From: LMUY01 sp965198565
GTDB lineage: Bacteria; Pseudomonadota; Alphaproteobacteria; Acetobacterales; Acetobacteraceae
Length of the DNA stretch: 64,000 nt
Assembly: GCA_965198565.1 (NCBI GenBank)
Contig: OZ240665.1
Coordinates: 2,046,001 to 2,110,000, forward strand
Reading direction: 5' to 3'
The notes beneath the pieces are model-generated. The model was not told where the DNA came from. It saw only the letters and a list, made by a program, of their open reading frames with translations, and searched no databases. How positions within the stretch are numbered: the stretch's first letter is position 1; every line of letters starts with the position of its first letter. Shown here in pieces: positions 53,799 to 62,596 of the stretch. Made by a program: the position numbers and the translations under genes.

Positions 53799-54812
53799 CT
53801 AACGGAAGGCATTGATAAGCTCGATCGTTTCCTTCGAGGGCGAGCCGTAGCTGACTAGCCTAACGTCCAGATCAAACGGGACCATCAGTTCTAGGCCCCG
53901 ACGTAGCGCGGCGTGGATCCAGGCCGCTCGGTTGCCGAAGGCGCCGCCGCCGAGCAGCGTGAGGAAGACCCTGTTCGATCCGCCGCGCAGTCCGTTCAAG
54001 ACGCCAGCCCATAGCGTCGCCTCGTATGCGGCCTCAAGCACAAGGATCGCCAGCGCTTCCCATTGGGCGGCCGGGATGTCGCTGTAGGCGACCGGGAGCG
54101 CCGAGCAGAAAGCTTGCGAAACAAGTGGCCGGTCTGGTCCTGTCGCGTCGATGACTTCCACGTCGCGGTGGATGCCGATGCGAAGCGCGCCACGCAGGGA
54201 ATCCACCTGGTCTGCCGGCAACGCCGCAAGGTGCCGGGCGATGGCGTCAAGCCCGGTCTGGGTAGCGAACGCATAGCCGTTCTGCATCCTCCAAAGATCG
54301 CTGACTGGCCGCTCCAAGGCCGTGCTTAGCGCTACGCCGATCTCGGCAAGTGCATCCAACTGTCGCGTCGCAGTCTGGCCTTCGCCGTCGCCGACAGGGA
54401 CGAAGTAGTTGCGATAGATGGTCGCTGCTCCCGCCGCGATTGCGCAAGCCGGGCCTTGTGTGTGGTCGTCCTCGTAGCGGGTGACGCCGTGCTCGGGCGT
54501 GATATCGGGCGAACTCATCTCGAGCAGATTGAACTGCGAGGCGACCTGGAACAGCGCTCCGGCATTGTCGCGTGAACGATGCAGTGCGCGCACATCCCCT
54601 GTCACGATGCTTGCCCGCAGTCGACCGCGGAGCCCGGCTGCTAATTTTGCCCGCTCGCGTAGGGTCTGGAGTGAGATCAATTCGAGTTCGCCGATGCCGT
54701 AGCGCGCCCCAGTGACGCGCGAACGCAGCGTTTTGCCCTCGGCTGCGAGACCAGCCCGCGTCGCATCGTAGCTGGTTTCTCGAAAGCCCGTAAGCGACTC
54801 GAACCAGTCCAT
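53799..54812 (-). CDS. Conserved protein of unknown function, possibly macrodomain-like
   Basis: This 337-residue protein has no signal or membrane segment. Strong blocks are DNAGALFQVASQFNLLEM, DHTQGPACAIAAGAATIYRNYF and a C-terminal FLTLLGGGAFGNRAAWIHAA followed by LDVRLVSYGS. The last block resembles the ligand-loop-2 part of ADP-ribose-binding macrodomains (strand, GxFG loop, helix, strand), and NAGALFQVASQ could be loop 1. I recognise the family by pattern but know no proven activity. Base composition around this gene and the neighbouring DUF429 remnant is less GC-rich than the rest, which may indicate transfer. Confidence 0.6.
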   Translation of the reverse strand: MDWFESLTGFRETSYDATRAGLAAEGKTLRSRVTGARYGIGELELISLQTLRERAKLAAGLRGRLRASIVTGDVRALHRSRDNAGALFQVASQFNLLEMSSPDITPEHGVTRYEDDHTQGPACAIAAGAATIYRNYFVPVGDGEGQTATRQLDALAEIGVALSTALERPVSDLWRMQNGYAFATQTGLDAIARHLAALPADQVDSLRGALRIGIHRDVEVIDATGPDRPLVSQAFCSALPVAYSDIPAAQWEALAILVLEAAYEATLWAGVLNGLRGGSNRVFLTLLGGGAFGNRAAWIHAALRRGLELMVPFDLDVRLVSYGSPSKETIELINAFR

Positions 54813-55025
54813 GATGGTTCTTCCGATCGTCCATTGTGGGTCGCTGCCCGTCAGCCCCGAGGCTAAACCGCTTTGGGGCTGCCTGCATCGGGCATCTGCC
54901 TCGCGGCGTGCAGATCTTGCGCGGACTGGCCGGGTGGTAGGGAGGGCTTCTCGGGAGTGCGGAAGCAGGGCGGGTGGCAGCAGAGGTGCGGACGGGATAG
55001 GTCATCACCCATGGTACGGGGGGCG

Positions 55026-56210
55026 TTAGAGTGTGCGGCCTTCCGTTGAAATGACGTGGACGCCACCGCCGCGGCGAGTGCTTGGGAGCACGGTGACCTG
55101 GGCGACCGGGAGCGCGCCCGTAGGCCGGCGCAGCGTCACCAACTGGTTCAGCGCCTGCCATTTGCGCGCCATTGCGCGAGCCGCATTGGCCAGCGCATAC
55201 AGCGAACCGCAGCCCAACACGAACAACAACGGATAGAGATTGTGCCGGAGAACGGCCAAACTCGATAGCACCAGCCCCTGCGACTGGCTGACCATACGGT
55301 TGGCCCATTGGCGAAGCATGGTGCGCGTGTCACGCCCGTCCTGCCTGGGTGGAGCGTCGTCCTGTCCCGCCGCAAACGGGGTTGGCCGGGCTTGCGCTTC
55401 CAACCCCAATTGCTGCAGCCGCGCTTCCGCCAACGCCTGCTGCGGCGCCGCGCCCGATTCGTCCAGCATAACGCCTGGGTTGAGCGTCGACGGCTCCGAC
55501 AGCGTCCGGTCCACCCCTTCGGCGTCGGCGTCGAAGATGTCCTTGGTGGCGCCCGTCCGGTCCAGCAGATAGTCCCGCTGGCTCATCTCCGCCTCGTGCA
55601 CCGCGCCGACCAGGCTGGCCGCGTCCTGGCTGACGGCAAGCGTGTGCTTGGCCGCGGCGTCCACCATCCGCGTCTGCCCCAAGCAGAGCAGCGCCCAGTA
55701 GAACCCAGCCGCAAAGACCAGCGCCATGAACAGGCCCGGCACGGCGGCGAGGCAAGATGCCCGCATCTGCGCGAACGGCAGTGGCTTCGGCGATGATCCC
55801 AGCTCCGCCCCGGCCGCATCGCGCCTCGGGACCAGCGGCAAAGCGGTCTCGATGGCAGTTAGCATCGCCGGGATGCCAGACGCCTTGGACACGATCATGT
55901 CGAACGAACTGGGCCCGCCCGCTCGATTGTCCCGCTCCTGCAGCAGCTCGGCGGACGCCGTAATCGCGATCAGTCGCGGCCGCCGCTCACCCGCCAGCAA
56001 ATCCTGCGTCAGCCGCGCCGCGGCCAGCCCGTCCAACTCCGGCAGCGAATAGTCCAGCAGGGCCAGATCATAGTCCCCGCTGCGAAGCCGGCGCACCGCC
56101 TCCAACCCGTCCGCCACCACGTCCACCTGGTAGCCGCCACGCGCGACTGCGGCCCGCAGCAAGGAGCCCTGCAACTCGTCGTCCTCGGCAATCAAGATAC
56201 GTGACGGCAT
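55026..56210 (-). CDS. Membrane protein with N-terminal receiver domain and CHASE3-like sensor, no transmitter
   Basis: The protein has 394 residues. Residues 1-125 are a response-regulator receiver with acidic pair D10/D11, phospho-acceptor Asp 53 (LALLDYSLPELDG), Thr 84 and Lys 109. Then comes a helix (about 152-175; VPGLFMALVFAAGFYWALLC) and an extracytoplasmic stretch with HEAEMSQRDYLLDRTG, which matches CHASE3 sensor domains. A second helix follows (about 322-345). The tail of about 50 residues has no HAMP, kinase, cyclase or chemotaxis domain. The order is the reverse of usual sensors. The output is unknown. Confidence 0.8.
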   Translation of the reverse strand: MPSRILIAEDDELQGSLLRAAVARGGYQVDVVADGLEAVRRLRSGDYDLALLDYSLPELDGLAAARLTQDLLAGERRPRLIAITASAELLQERDNRAGGPSSFDMIVSKASGIPAMLTAIETALPLVPRRDAAGAELGSSPKPLPFAQMRASCLAAVPGLFMALVFAAGFYWALLCLGQTRMVDAAAKHTLAVSQDAASLVGAVHEAEMSQRDYLLDRTGATKDIFDADAEGVDRTLSEPSTLNPGVMLDESGAAPQQALAEARLQQLGLEAQARPTPFAAGQDDAPPRQDGRDTRTMLRQWANRMVSQSQGLVLSSLAVLRHNLYPLLFVLGCGSLYALANAARAMARKWQALNQLVTLRRPTGALPVAQVTVLPSTRRGGGVHVISTEGRTL

Positions 56211-56359
56211 GCGCGCGACAACCTTGCCCAGATGGCCTCAGTAGTATCGCGTCCAAAAGTTACCCGGGCGTAAAGCCAGCAGAGAAATCCTCCGCGGCCA
56301 GAGCCGAGCACTGGCGCAGCGAACCTGGGTCTTTTCGCCGGCTCGTTCGTTAGCGCGCG

Positions 56360-56785
56360 ATGCCAGTGCCCTCGGTCAACCGCATCCTCGAAACCTCGCT
56401 CTACGTGGCCGATCTCGACCGGTCGGAGGCGTTCTACCGCCGAGTGTTCGGCTTCGAAGTCCTGTTTCGGGACGAGCGGACGTGCGCCCTCGCCGTGCCA
56501 GGGCGGCAGGTGCTGCTGCTGTTCCGCCGCGGCGCCTCATTGCAGCCGAGCCGAACCCCGTTCGGCGCCATCCCGCCGCACGACGGCCAAGGCACGCTGC
56601 ATCTATGCTTTTACGTCACCCATGACGGCTTGGTAGACTGGGCGGCGCATCTCGCCCAAAGCGCTATCGCGGTCGAAACCCGGCTCGACTGGCCCAGAGG
56701 CGGCTCCAGCCTCTACTTCCGCGACCCGGACGGGCACTCGCTGGAAGTCGGCACCTCGGGCCTGTGGCAGAACGACCCGCCCTAA
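56360..56785 (+). CDS. VOC-family (glyoxalase/bleomycin resistance fold) protein
   Basis: This 141-residue protein has paired beta-alpha-beta-beta-beta units: RILETSLYVADLDRSEAFYRRVFGFEVLF at the start and YFRDPDGHSLEVGT with a Glu metal ligand near the end. His in LHLCFYV and His in DGHSLEV also fit a metal site. The substrate is unknown. Its stop lies 2 bases from the stop of the small convergent gene. Confidence 0.88.
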   Translation: MPVPSVNRILETSLYVADLDRSEAFYRRVFGFEVLFRDERTCALAVPGRQVLLLFRRGASLQPSRTPFGAIPPHDGQGTLHLCFYVTHDGLVDWAAHLAQSAIAVETRLDWPRGGSSLYFRDPDGHSLEVGTSGLWQNDPP

Positions 56786-56787
56786 CC

Positions 56788-56943
56788 CTAGACGGTTGCG
56801 GGCTTCGCCGCCGGCAGTTTCGCTGCCTGCTTGGAGATCTCGGCCACCAGTGACCAAACGCGAGCCGGCTCCATCTTGCTGTCCGGATCGTTCAGCATCC
56901 GCTCTAGCTCTTCCAGCTTGAAGTCGTAATCCAGGTCGGTCAT
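56788..56943 (-). CDS. Small conserved-looking hypothetical protein
   Basis: This 51-residue frame starts MTDLDYDFKLEELERMLNDP and continues SKMEPARVWSLVAEI. It is acidic, helical and has a proline/alanine tail. A GGAG lies 7 bases before ATG 56943; ATG 56967 is an alternative start. Codon composition looks coding, but I do not recognise the family. Confidence 0.55.
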   Translation of the reverse strand: MTDLDYDFKLEELERMLNDPDSKMEPARVWSLVAEISKQAAKLPAAKPATV

Positions 56944-57044
56944 CTGACGCTCCGCCACATGCTGCATCGCAACATCTAAGAACGCAACTTCAGACCCACA
57001 AGCAACAAACGTGAATGGAAGTTCACAGGAACGTTATAGCCCTG

Positions 57045-58253
57045 TTAGTTTGACGACGTCACGGCTGGAGCCAGTGCCACCAGCTTCGCCGACGGATGCG
57101 CAGGGTTGCGGAACCGCAGCTCGCCCTCGGGCGCCGCGTCCTCGGTGCCGAACATTTCCAGCCGCGTCGAGCAGCTCACCGCCACCACCGCCTTCGCCCC
57201 CGGGTCGGTCAGGAACTGCCGCGCCTCGCCCTCGAGCTCCATTCGTTCCCGCAGCAAGCGCCACTCGGCCTTGTCGGTGTCCTCGATGAACATGGCGAGG
57301 ATCCCGGGCCGCGTGCCGGTCAGCCGGGTGGGCGCCACCGCGGCCATGCGCCGGCGCACGGCGCTCGCAACCTCGTTCTCCTGCCCAGCCCGCGCGGCCA
57401 TGACGAACATGCTGCGCTCGGCCACCGTGACCGCAAGATGCGCCTCCGGGCCGAACTCGTGGCGCAGCCGCGGCATCAGCCCCAATTCGTCCGCTTGGGC
57501 AGCGGCCAGCATCAGCGGGTCCAACCGCAGCACCGCCGCCTCGTCGTAATCGGCCCGGCGCATCGAGGACAGCATGGTGGTGATGCGGCCATGCAGTGCA
57601 CCCAATGCGTCACCCTCCGGCAGGTCCTTCAGGCCGCCGGGCAACGTCATCTTCAGCAGATAGCGGCCGGGATGCGCCGCCAGCCAGGTCTGCAGCTCCG
57701 GATCCACCCGGTCGCACAGTCGGCACCACGCGCCGCGATGCACCAAGCGGCCATCCTCCGCCGACACCAGCTCGCAGACCACCTCGGCTTCCTGGCCGTC
57801 GCGGTGGATCAGCAGGTCGAAGCTCGCCTCGTCCTCCAGCCCTGGGTAACTCACCTCGAAGCCGCGCGCCTTCTGCATGGCGGCGGCGCGAAGCATGTGG
57901 AAAACCGGCATCAGCGTGTTGTCCGCCGCCGCCGCCGCCTGCATCGCGGCGCGGAACCGGTCGCGTGCCTTGCCGGGCAACTGGTCGAACAAGCGGCTCG
58001 CATCGGCCGCCAGGCTGGCGATCCGGCGTTCGGCGGCACTCGGCGGCCGGTTCGGCCCGACCCGGCGCCAGCGCTCCACCGTCAGCTCCAGGATATGCCG
58101 CTGCAACACGGCGCGGCTGGCCCGCGTCTGGTCCGACGCCGCCTGCTCCAGCGCGCGCAGCCGTTCGCTCCATTGTTGAACGCCGAAGCCCTCCACGAAC
58201 GCGTTCAGAGCGGCGGCATCGATGGGCGGGGGCGCGTCGTTCATGGACCCCAT
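57045..58253 (-). CDS. Hypothetical protein, possible degenerate PD-(D/E)XK fold
   Basis: This protein has 402 residues from ATG 58253 (ATG 58244 also possible) and no membrane helices or signal. The middle part (FEVSYPGLEDEASFDLLIHR then EAEVVCELVSAEDG) resembles the strand pair of PD-(D/E)XK nucleases, but lacks the lysine expected after the second acidic residue. The C-terminal part has NPAHPSAKLV. It starts 65 bases after the aroC stop on the same strand. No function is proposed beyond the fold hint. Confidence 0.7.
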   Translation of the reverse strand: MGSMNDAPPPIDAAALNAFVEGFGVQQWSERLRALEQAASDQTRASRAVLQRHILELTVERWRRVGPNRPPSAAERRIASLAADASRLFDQLPGKARDRFRAAMQAAAAADNTLMPVFHMLRAAAMQKARGFEVSYPGLEDEASFDLLIHRDGQEAEVVCELVSAEDGRLVHRGAWCRLCDRVDPELQTWLAAHPGRYLLKMTLPGGLKDLPEGDALGALHGRITTMLSSMRRADYDEAAVLRLDPLMLAAAQADELGLMPRLRHEFGPEAHLAVTVAERSMFVMAARAGQENEVASAVRRRMAAVAPTRLTGTRPGILAMFIEDTDKAEWRLLRERMELEGEARQFLTDPGAKAVVAVSCSTRLEMFGTEDAAPEGELRFRNPAHPSAKLVALAPAVTSSN

Positions 58254-58318
58254 GTGAGTAGTTAGCGCCCGAATTACCGACTCACAATCCGGTGAGTCCG
58301 GCGGATTCCGGCAAGTTG

Positions 58319-59422
58319 CTAACATTCAGCAATGTGATTGCCGGCCAACCGGTCAATTCCCGTCTGCGCCCGGTCGCGCAACAAATGGTCCGCCAGCACG
58401 CAGGCCAGCATCGCCTCGCCCACCGGAACGGCGCGGATGCCGACGCAGGGGTCGTGGCGGCCCTTCGTCATCACGTCGACCTCGCGCCCCCGCTGGTCCA
58501 CCGATGGCACTGGCGTCAGGATCGAGCTGGTCGGCTTGACGGCGAACCGCGCCACGATCGGCTGCCCGGTCGAGATGCCGCCGAGGATGCCGCCGGCATG
58601 GTTGCTGCCGAACGCGATGGCGCCCGCCGCCATGCGCATCGCGTCCGCGTCGTCCTCGCCGCGCAGCCCGGCGGCGGCGAACCCGTCGCCGATTTCGACG
58701 CCCTTCACCGCGTTGATCCCCATCAGCGCGCCGGCGATGTCGGCGTCCAGCTTGGCGTAGATCGGGGCGCCGAGACCGGCGGGCACGCCTTCCGCCACCA
58801 ACTCGATCACCGCGCCGACCGAAGACCCGGCCTTGCGGATGGCGGCCAATTGCCCCTCCCAACGCGCGGCGGCCGCCGGGTCGGGGCAGAAGAACGGGTT
58901 GTTGCCCACCTCCGCCCAGTCCCAGGCGGCGCGGTCCACCCGGTCCGTGCCCATCTGCACCAACGCGCCGCGGATGCGCACGCCGGGCAGCACCAGCCGG
59001 GCCACCGCGCCGGCCGCCACCCGCATCGCGGTCTCCCGCGCGGAGGAGCGGCCGCCGCCACGGTAGTCGCGCAGCCCGTATTTGGCCTGGTACGTGAGGT
59101 CGGCATGGCCGGGGCGGAACTGCTCGGCGATGTCGCCATAGTCGCGCGAGCGCTGGTCGGTGTTGTCGATCAGCAGCGCGATCGGCGTGCCGGTGGTGCG
59201 CCCCTCGAACGTGCCGGACAGGATGCGCACCGCGTCCGCTTCCTGGCGCTGGGTGGTGAAGCGCGACTGGCCGGGGCGGCGGCGGTCCAGATAGGGCTGG
59301 ATGTCGGCCTCGCCGAGGGCCAGTCCCGGCGGGCAGCCGTCCACCACGCAGCCGATCGCCGGGCCGTGGCTCTCGCCCCAGGTGGTGACGCGGAACAGGT
59401 GGCCGAAGCTGTTGTGGCTCAT
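58319..59422 (-). CDS. aroC: Chorismate synthase AroC
   Basis: This 367-residue FMN-dependent enzyme makes chorismate from EPSP. Signatures are SFGHLFRVTTWGESHGPAIG, GSNHAGGILGGISTGQPIV, RPGHADLTYQAKYGLRDYRGGGRSSARET, and RHDPCVGIRAVPVGEAM. ATG 59422 overlaps the stop of the VOC gene (ATGA). It is of normal length and complete. Confidence 0.97.
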   Translation of the reverse strand: MSHNSFGHLFRVTTWGESHGPAIGCVVDGCPPGLALGEADIQPYLDRRRPGQSRFTTQRQEADAVRILSGTFEGRTTGTPIALLIDNTDQRSRDYGDIAEQFRPGHADLTYQAKYGLRDYRGGGRSSARETAMRVAAGAVARLVLPGVRIRGALVQMGTDRVDRAAWDWAEVGNNPFFCPDPAAAARWEGQLAAIRKAGSSVGAVIELVAEGVPAGLGAPIYAKLDADIAGALMGINAVKGVEIGDGFAAAGLRGEDDADAMRMAAGAIAFGSNHAGGILGGISTGQPIVARFAVKPTSSILTPVPSVDQRGREVDVMTKGRHDPCVGIRAVPVGEAMLACVLADHLLRDRAQTGIDRLAGNHIAEC

Positions 59423-59826
59423 CCGGCCGGGTCGGGTCGCGGGCCGACCCGGAGCATGGCGTGCAGCTTGTTGCCTTCGGGGTCGCGGACATAGGCGCCG
59501 AAGTAGTCGGGGCCGTATTGCGGCCGCAGCCCGGGCGCGCCCGCGTCGGTGCCGCCCTGCGCCAGCGCCGCCTGGTAGGCCTGCACCACCGCCTCCCGGC
59601 TCGGCGCCCGGAACGCCACCATGCTGCCGTTGGCCGTGCCGGCGGGATTGCCGTCGATCGGGGTGCCGACGAAGAGCTTGCCGCTTTCGCCCCGGCGCTC
59701 CCATCCGGCGACGTTGCCGGCCTCGGCCAGCATGAACCGGCTGATGCCGAGCGGCGCCAGGAACGCATCGTAGAACGCCACCATCCGCTCCATGTCGCGG
59801 GCGCCGATGATGACGTGATTGAACAC
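59419..59826 (-). CDS. VOC-family protein between fabI and aroC
   Basis: This 135-residue glyoxalase-fold protein starts at GTG 59826 (MFNHVIIGARDMERMVAFYDAFL). Conserved C-terminal block YVRDPEGNKLHAML has the Glu ligand region. It overlaps aroC by four bases and lies 10 bases after fabI, so fabI, this gene and aroC are likely one operon. The substrate is unknown. Confidence 0.88.
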   Translation of the reverse strand: MFNHVIIGARDMERMVAFYDAFLAPLGISRFMLAEAGNVAGWERRGESGKLFVGTPIDGNPAGTANGSMVAFRAPSREAVVQAYQAALAQGGTDAGAPGLRPQYGPDYFGAYVRDPEGNKLHAMLRVGPRPDPAG

Positions 59827-59836
59827 GGCGGCTCTC

Positions 59837-60682
59837 CTACTCGCTCGGGGCGACCGCGATATCCGGCGCCGTCGGGTTCTTCATGCCCACGATATGGTAG
59901 CCGCTATCGACGTGCAGCACCTCGCCGGTCACGCCCGACGACAGGTCCGACAGCAGGTAGACCGCGGCGCCGCCCACCTCCTCGATGGTGGTGTTGCGCT
60001 CGAGCGGAGAGTTGAACTGGTTCCAGCGCAGGATGTAGCGGAAATCGCCGATGCCGCTCGCCGCCAGCGTCTTGATCGGCCCGGCGCTGATCGCGTTGAC
60101 CCGGATGCCCGCCCCGCCCAGATCCGCCGCCAGGTAGCGCACCGACGCCTCGAGCGCCGCCTTCGCCACCCCCATGACGTTGTAGTGCGGCATCACCCGC
60201 TCGGCCCCGAGATAGCTCATGGTGAGCAGGGAGCCGCCGGGCCGCAGCATCGGCAGCGCGCGGGCGCAGACGGCGGTGAACGAGAAGCAGGAGATGTCCA
60301 GCGCGGTGAGGAACACGTCGCGCGGCGTGTCCACATACTTCCCGCGCAGATAGGCCTTGTCGGCCCACCCGATGGAATGCACCACGAAGTCGAACTGGCC
60401 CCAGCGCTCCCCCAGTTCGGCGAAGGCGGCCTCCAGGCTGGCGTCGTCGGCAACGTCGCAGGGCAGCACGATGCTGCTGCCCACGCTCTCGGCCAGCGGG
60501 CGGACGCGCTTGCCGAGGCCCTCGCCCTGGTAGCTGAAGGCGAGTTCGGCGCCCTGGGCGGCGCAGGCGGCGGCGATGCCCCATGCCACCGAGCGGTCGT
60601 TGGCGACCCCCATGATCAGGCCGCGCTTGCCTGCCATCAGCGTGCCACCCAGTGGCTTGGGCGGCGTGGTCGCATCCGGCAT
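59837..60682 (-). CDS. fabI: Enoyl-[acyl-carrier-protein] reductase FabI
   Basis: This 281-residue NADH-dependent reductase carries out the last step of the fatty-acid elongation cycle. It has GLIMGVANDRSVAWGIA (nucleotide fold), SYQGEGLGKRVRPLAE, and the Tyr-x6-Lys catalytic pair in HYNVMGVAKAALEASVRYLA. DFRYILRWNQFNSPLERN is the substrate-binding loop. ATG 60682 was chosen; the 16 residues before MAGKRGLIM are slightly longer than usual. Divergent pdxH begins about 120 bases away. Confidence 0.96.
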   Translation of the reverse strand: MPDATTPPKPLGGTLMAGKRGLIMGVANDRSVAWGIAAACAAQGAELAFSYQGEGLGKRVRPLAESVGSSIVLPCDVADDASLEAAFAELGERWGQFDFVVHSIGWADKAYLRGKYVDTPRDVFLTALDISCFSFTAVCARALPMLRPGGSLLTMSYLGAERVMPHYNVMGVAKAALEASVRYLAADLGGAGIRVNAISAGPIKTLAASGIGDFRYILRWNQFNSPLERNTTIEEVGGAAVYLLSDLSSGVTGEVLHVDSGYHIVGMKNPTAPDIAVAPSE

Positions 60683-60805
60683 GTGGGGATTCCTCTTTGC
60701 AGAACGGTATCGGCGGTGGTGGCACAGGCGACCGCGTTAGGGAAGGGCGGTGCTGGCTTGCGTCCGGCGGCAACAGCGCCACACTTGCGCATGAAGGAGC
60801 GAGCG

Positions 60806-61423
60806 ATGCCCGACACCCATGCCCCGGCCGCAACCCCCGTCCCGGTGACGGACGACCCGATTGGCCTGTTCGCCGCCTGGCTGGCGCAGGCGACCGAGAC
60901 CGAGCCGAACGACGCCAACGCCATGACCCTGGCCACCAGCACGCCCGGCGGCGCCCCCTCGGCGCGCATGGTGCTGTTGAAGGGCTTCGATGCCCGCGGG
61001 TTCGTGTTCTACACCAACGCGCAGAGCCGCAAGGGCGGCGAATTGGCCGCCAACAGCCAGGTGGCGCTGCTGTTCCACTGGAAATCGCTGCGCCGCCAGG
61101 TGCGCGTCGAGGGCCGCGTGTCCCCGGTGACGAGCGAGGAGGCGGACGCGTATTTCGACAGCCGCCACCGCCTGTCCCGCCTGGGCGCGATCGCCTCCGA
61201 CCAATCCCGCCCGCTGCCCAGCCGCGCCGAGTTGGAGCGCAGCCTGGCCGAGGTGGAGGCGCGCTACCCCGGCGACGACATCCCCCGCCCGGCGCATTGG
61301 ACCGGCTTCCGCGTCGACCCGGCGCGCCTGGAATTCTGGCAGGACATGCCGTTCCGCCTGCACGACCGCCGGGTCTACACCCGCGAGGCCGCCGGCTGGG
61401 CCACGGAGGCGCTCTACCCGTAG
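60806..61423 (+). CDS. pdxH: Pyridoxine/pyridoxamine 5'-phosphate oxidase PdxH
   Basis: This 205-residue FMN enzyme makes pyridoxal 5'-phosphate. It has ANAMTLATSTPGGAPSARMVLLKG, FVFYTNAQSRKGGELAANS and the C-terminal FRVDPARLEFWQ... LHDRRVYTREA. ATG 60806 follows GGAGCGAGCG; ATG 60791 lies before that site. It stands alone; pdxA is missing from its frequent place beside rsmA in this window. Confidence 0.95.
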   Translation: MPDTHAPAATPVPVTDDPIGLFAAWLAQATETEPNDANAMTLATSTPGGAPSARMVLLKGFDARGFVFYTNAQSRKGGELAANSQVALLFHWKSLRRQVRVEGRVSPVTSEEADAYFDSRHRLSRLGAIASDQSRPLPSRAELERSLAEVEARYPGDDIPRPAHWTGFRVDPARLEFWQDMPFRLHDRRVYTREAAGWATEALYP

Positions 61424-61549
61424 CGCTCTCAAAAGCCCTGCCCTGGGGTGAGGGGGGCCCCAAGCATTCACAATTGTAACATATTGCTGATCCAACCCCC
61501 GTTGGCGTAAAACCGTGCGGCCCGGCCCTCGCACAAGAAAGACGCCGCC

Positions 61550-62416
61550 ATGCCGATCCGCAAGCTGCTGCTCCCGTTGACCGGCACGGCCGCCGGTGAG
61601 GCCGCCATCGCAACCGCCCTGATGACGGCGCAACAATGGAACGCCCACATCCTGGCCCTGCACGTGCGCGCCGATAGCCGCGACGTGGCGCCGCTCGCCG
61701 GCGAAGGCCTCTCGGGCGCGATGATCCAGGACATGATGCAGGCCACCGAGCGCGAGAGCGGCGAGCGCTCCTCCGCCGTGCGCCTGATGTTCGACCGCGC
61801 GATCGGCGCTCTGGACATCCACATGGAGCAGCCGACCTACCGCGCCGACCACCCGAGCGCCTCGTTCGCCGAGGTCATCGGCCGCGAGGAGGACCTGGTC
61901 GCCCAGCAGGCTCGGCTGGCCGACCTCACCGTCGTGCCGCACCCCGAATCCGGCGACGACGTGTCCTCTTCCGACGCGTTGCATGCCGTGCTGTTCGACA
62001 GCGGCCGCCCAGTAATGATCGCGCCGCAGAAGCGCCCGGCCAGCTTGGGCACGCGCATCGCGGTGGCCTGGAACGGCACCGGGGAGGGCGCCGCCGCCGT
62101 TGCCGCGGCGATCCCGTGGCTGCAACGGGCCGAAGCGGTCCGCATCCTGTGGGCGACCGAGTATCAACGCAACGGCCCGCCCCCGAAGGACTTGGCCGCC
62201 TATCTGGCCCTGCACGGCGTCTACCCCGAAATCGCCCAGTTCCGTCCGGTCGACCGTGAAGTCGGCGCCGGCATGCTGGCCGCCGCACGCGAGTTCGGCG
62301 CCGACATGATGACCATGGGCGCCTACTCGCACTCCCGCCTGCGCCAGTTGATCCTCGGCGGCGTGACCCGGCACGTGCTGGAACACGCCGACCTGCCCGT
62401 GCTGATGAACCGGTAG
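61550..62416 (+). CDS. Tandem UspA universal-stress protein
   Basis: This 288-residue protein has two UspA-like halves. The first (KLLLPLTGTAAGEAAIATAL) is divergent, and the second (RIAVAWNGTGEGAAAVAAAI... ADMMTMGAYSHSRLRQLILGGVTRHVLEHADLPVLMNR) keeps the ATP-type GxxGhSRxRxxxxGS-like motif. It is probably cytosolic and stress-linked. A REP remnant (CCCTGGGGTGAGGGGG) lies upstream at about 61440-61457. A copy of the TAGAGC element follows it. Confidence 0.88.
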   Translation: MPIRKLLLPLTGTAAGEAAIATALMTAQQWNAHILALHVRADSRDVAPLAGEGLSGAMIQDMMQATERESGERSSAVRLMFDRAIGALDIHMEQPTYRADHPSASFAEVIGREEDLVAQQARLADLTVVPHPESGDDVSSSDALHAVLFDSGRPVMIAPQKRPASLGTRIAVAWNGTGEGAAAVAAAIPWLQRAEAVRILWATEYQRNGPPPKDLAAYLALHGVYPEIAQFRPVDREVGAGMLAAAREFGADMMTMGAYSHSRLRQLILGGVTRHVLEHADLPVLMNR

Positions 62417-62490
62417 ATAGCTGCGGCCCGGTTCTGAAGTTCGCCTCCGGACGGCTCGGCAAACTCGGGCGAACTTCAGAACCACCACTC

Positions 62491-62596
62491 TAGAGCCTGA
62501 TCGCATCAGGTTGAAACAACCTGATGCGTGAATCAGCCTCTCAAACAAAGAGTTAGAGCATGATTGCTTCGCCTATCAGAAGCAATCATGCTCTAG
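62491..62596. repeat. Dispersed TAGAGC...GCTCTAG hairpin element, copy 3 (full form)
   Basis: This copy begins TAGAGCCTGATCGCATCAGG and ends ATCATGCTCTAG. The second hairpin is perfect: a 16-bp stem AGAGCATGATTGCTTC/GAAGCAATCATGCTCT around loop GCCTATCA. Its right end supplies the TAG stop of the chemoreceptor gene on the minus strand. Confidence 0.94.

Noticed and set aside
54813..55025. Short open frame in the gap between the macrodomain-like gene and the receiver-CHASE3 gene
   Set aside because: Arginine/glycine-rich product with no ribosome-binding site or recognisable pattern. I see only a weak CCCCGAGG...CTTTGGGG hairpin in this 213-base gap.
61464..61472. GCATTCACA, matching the inner end of the IS4-family element, next to a REP remnant
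   Set aside because: Only nine bases match, the outer CTAAG end is missing and no second end or transposase fragment is nearby. It could be an old scar but is not supported.
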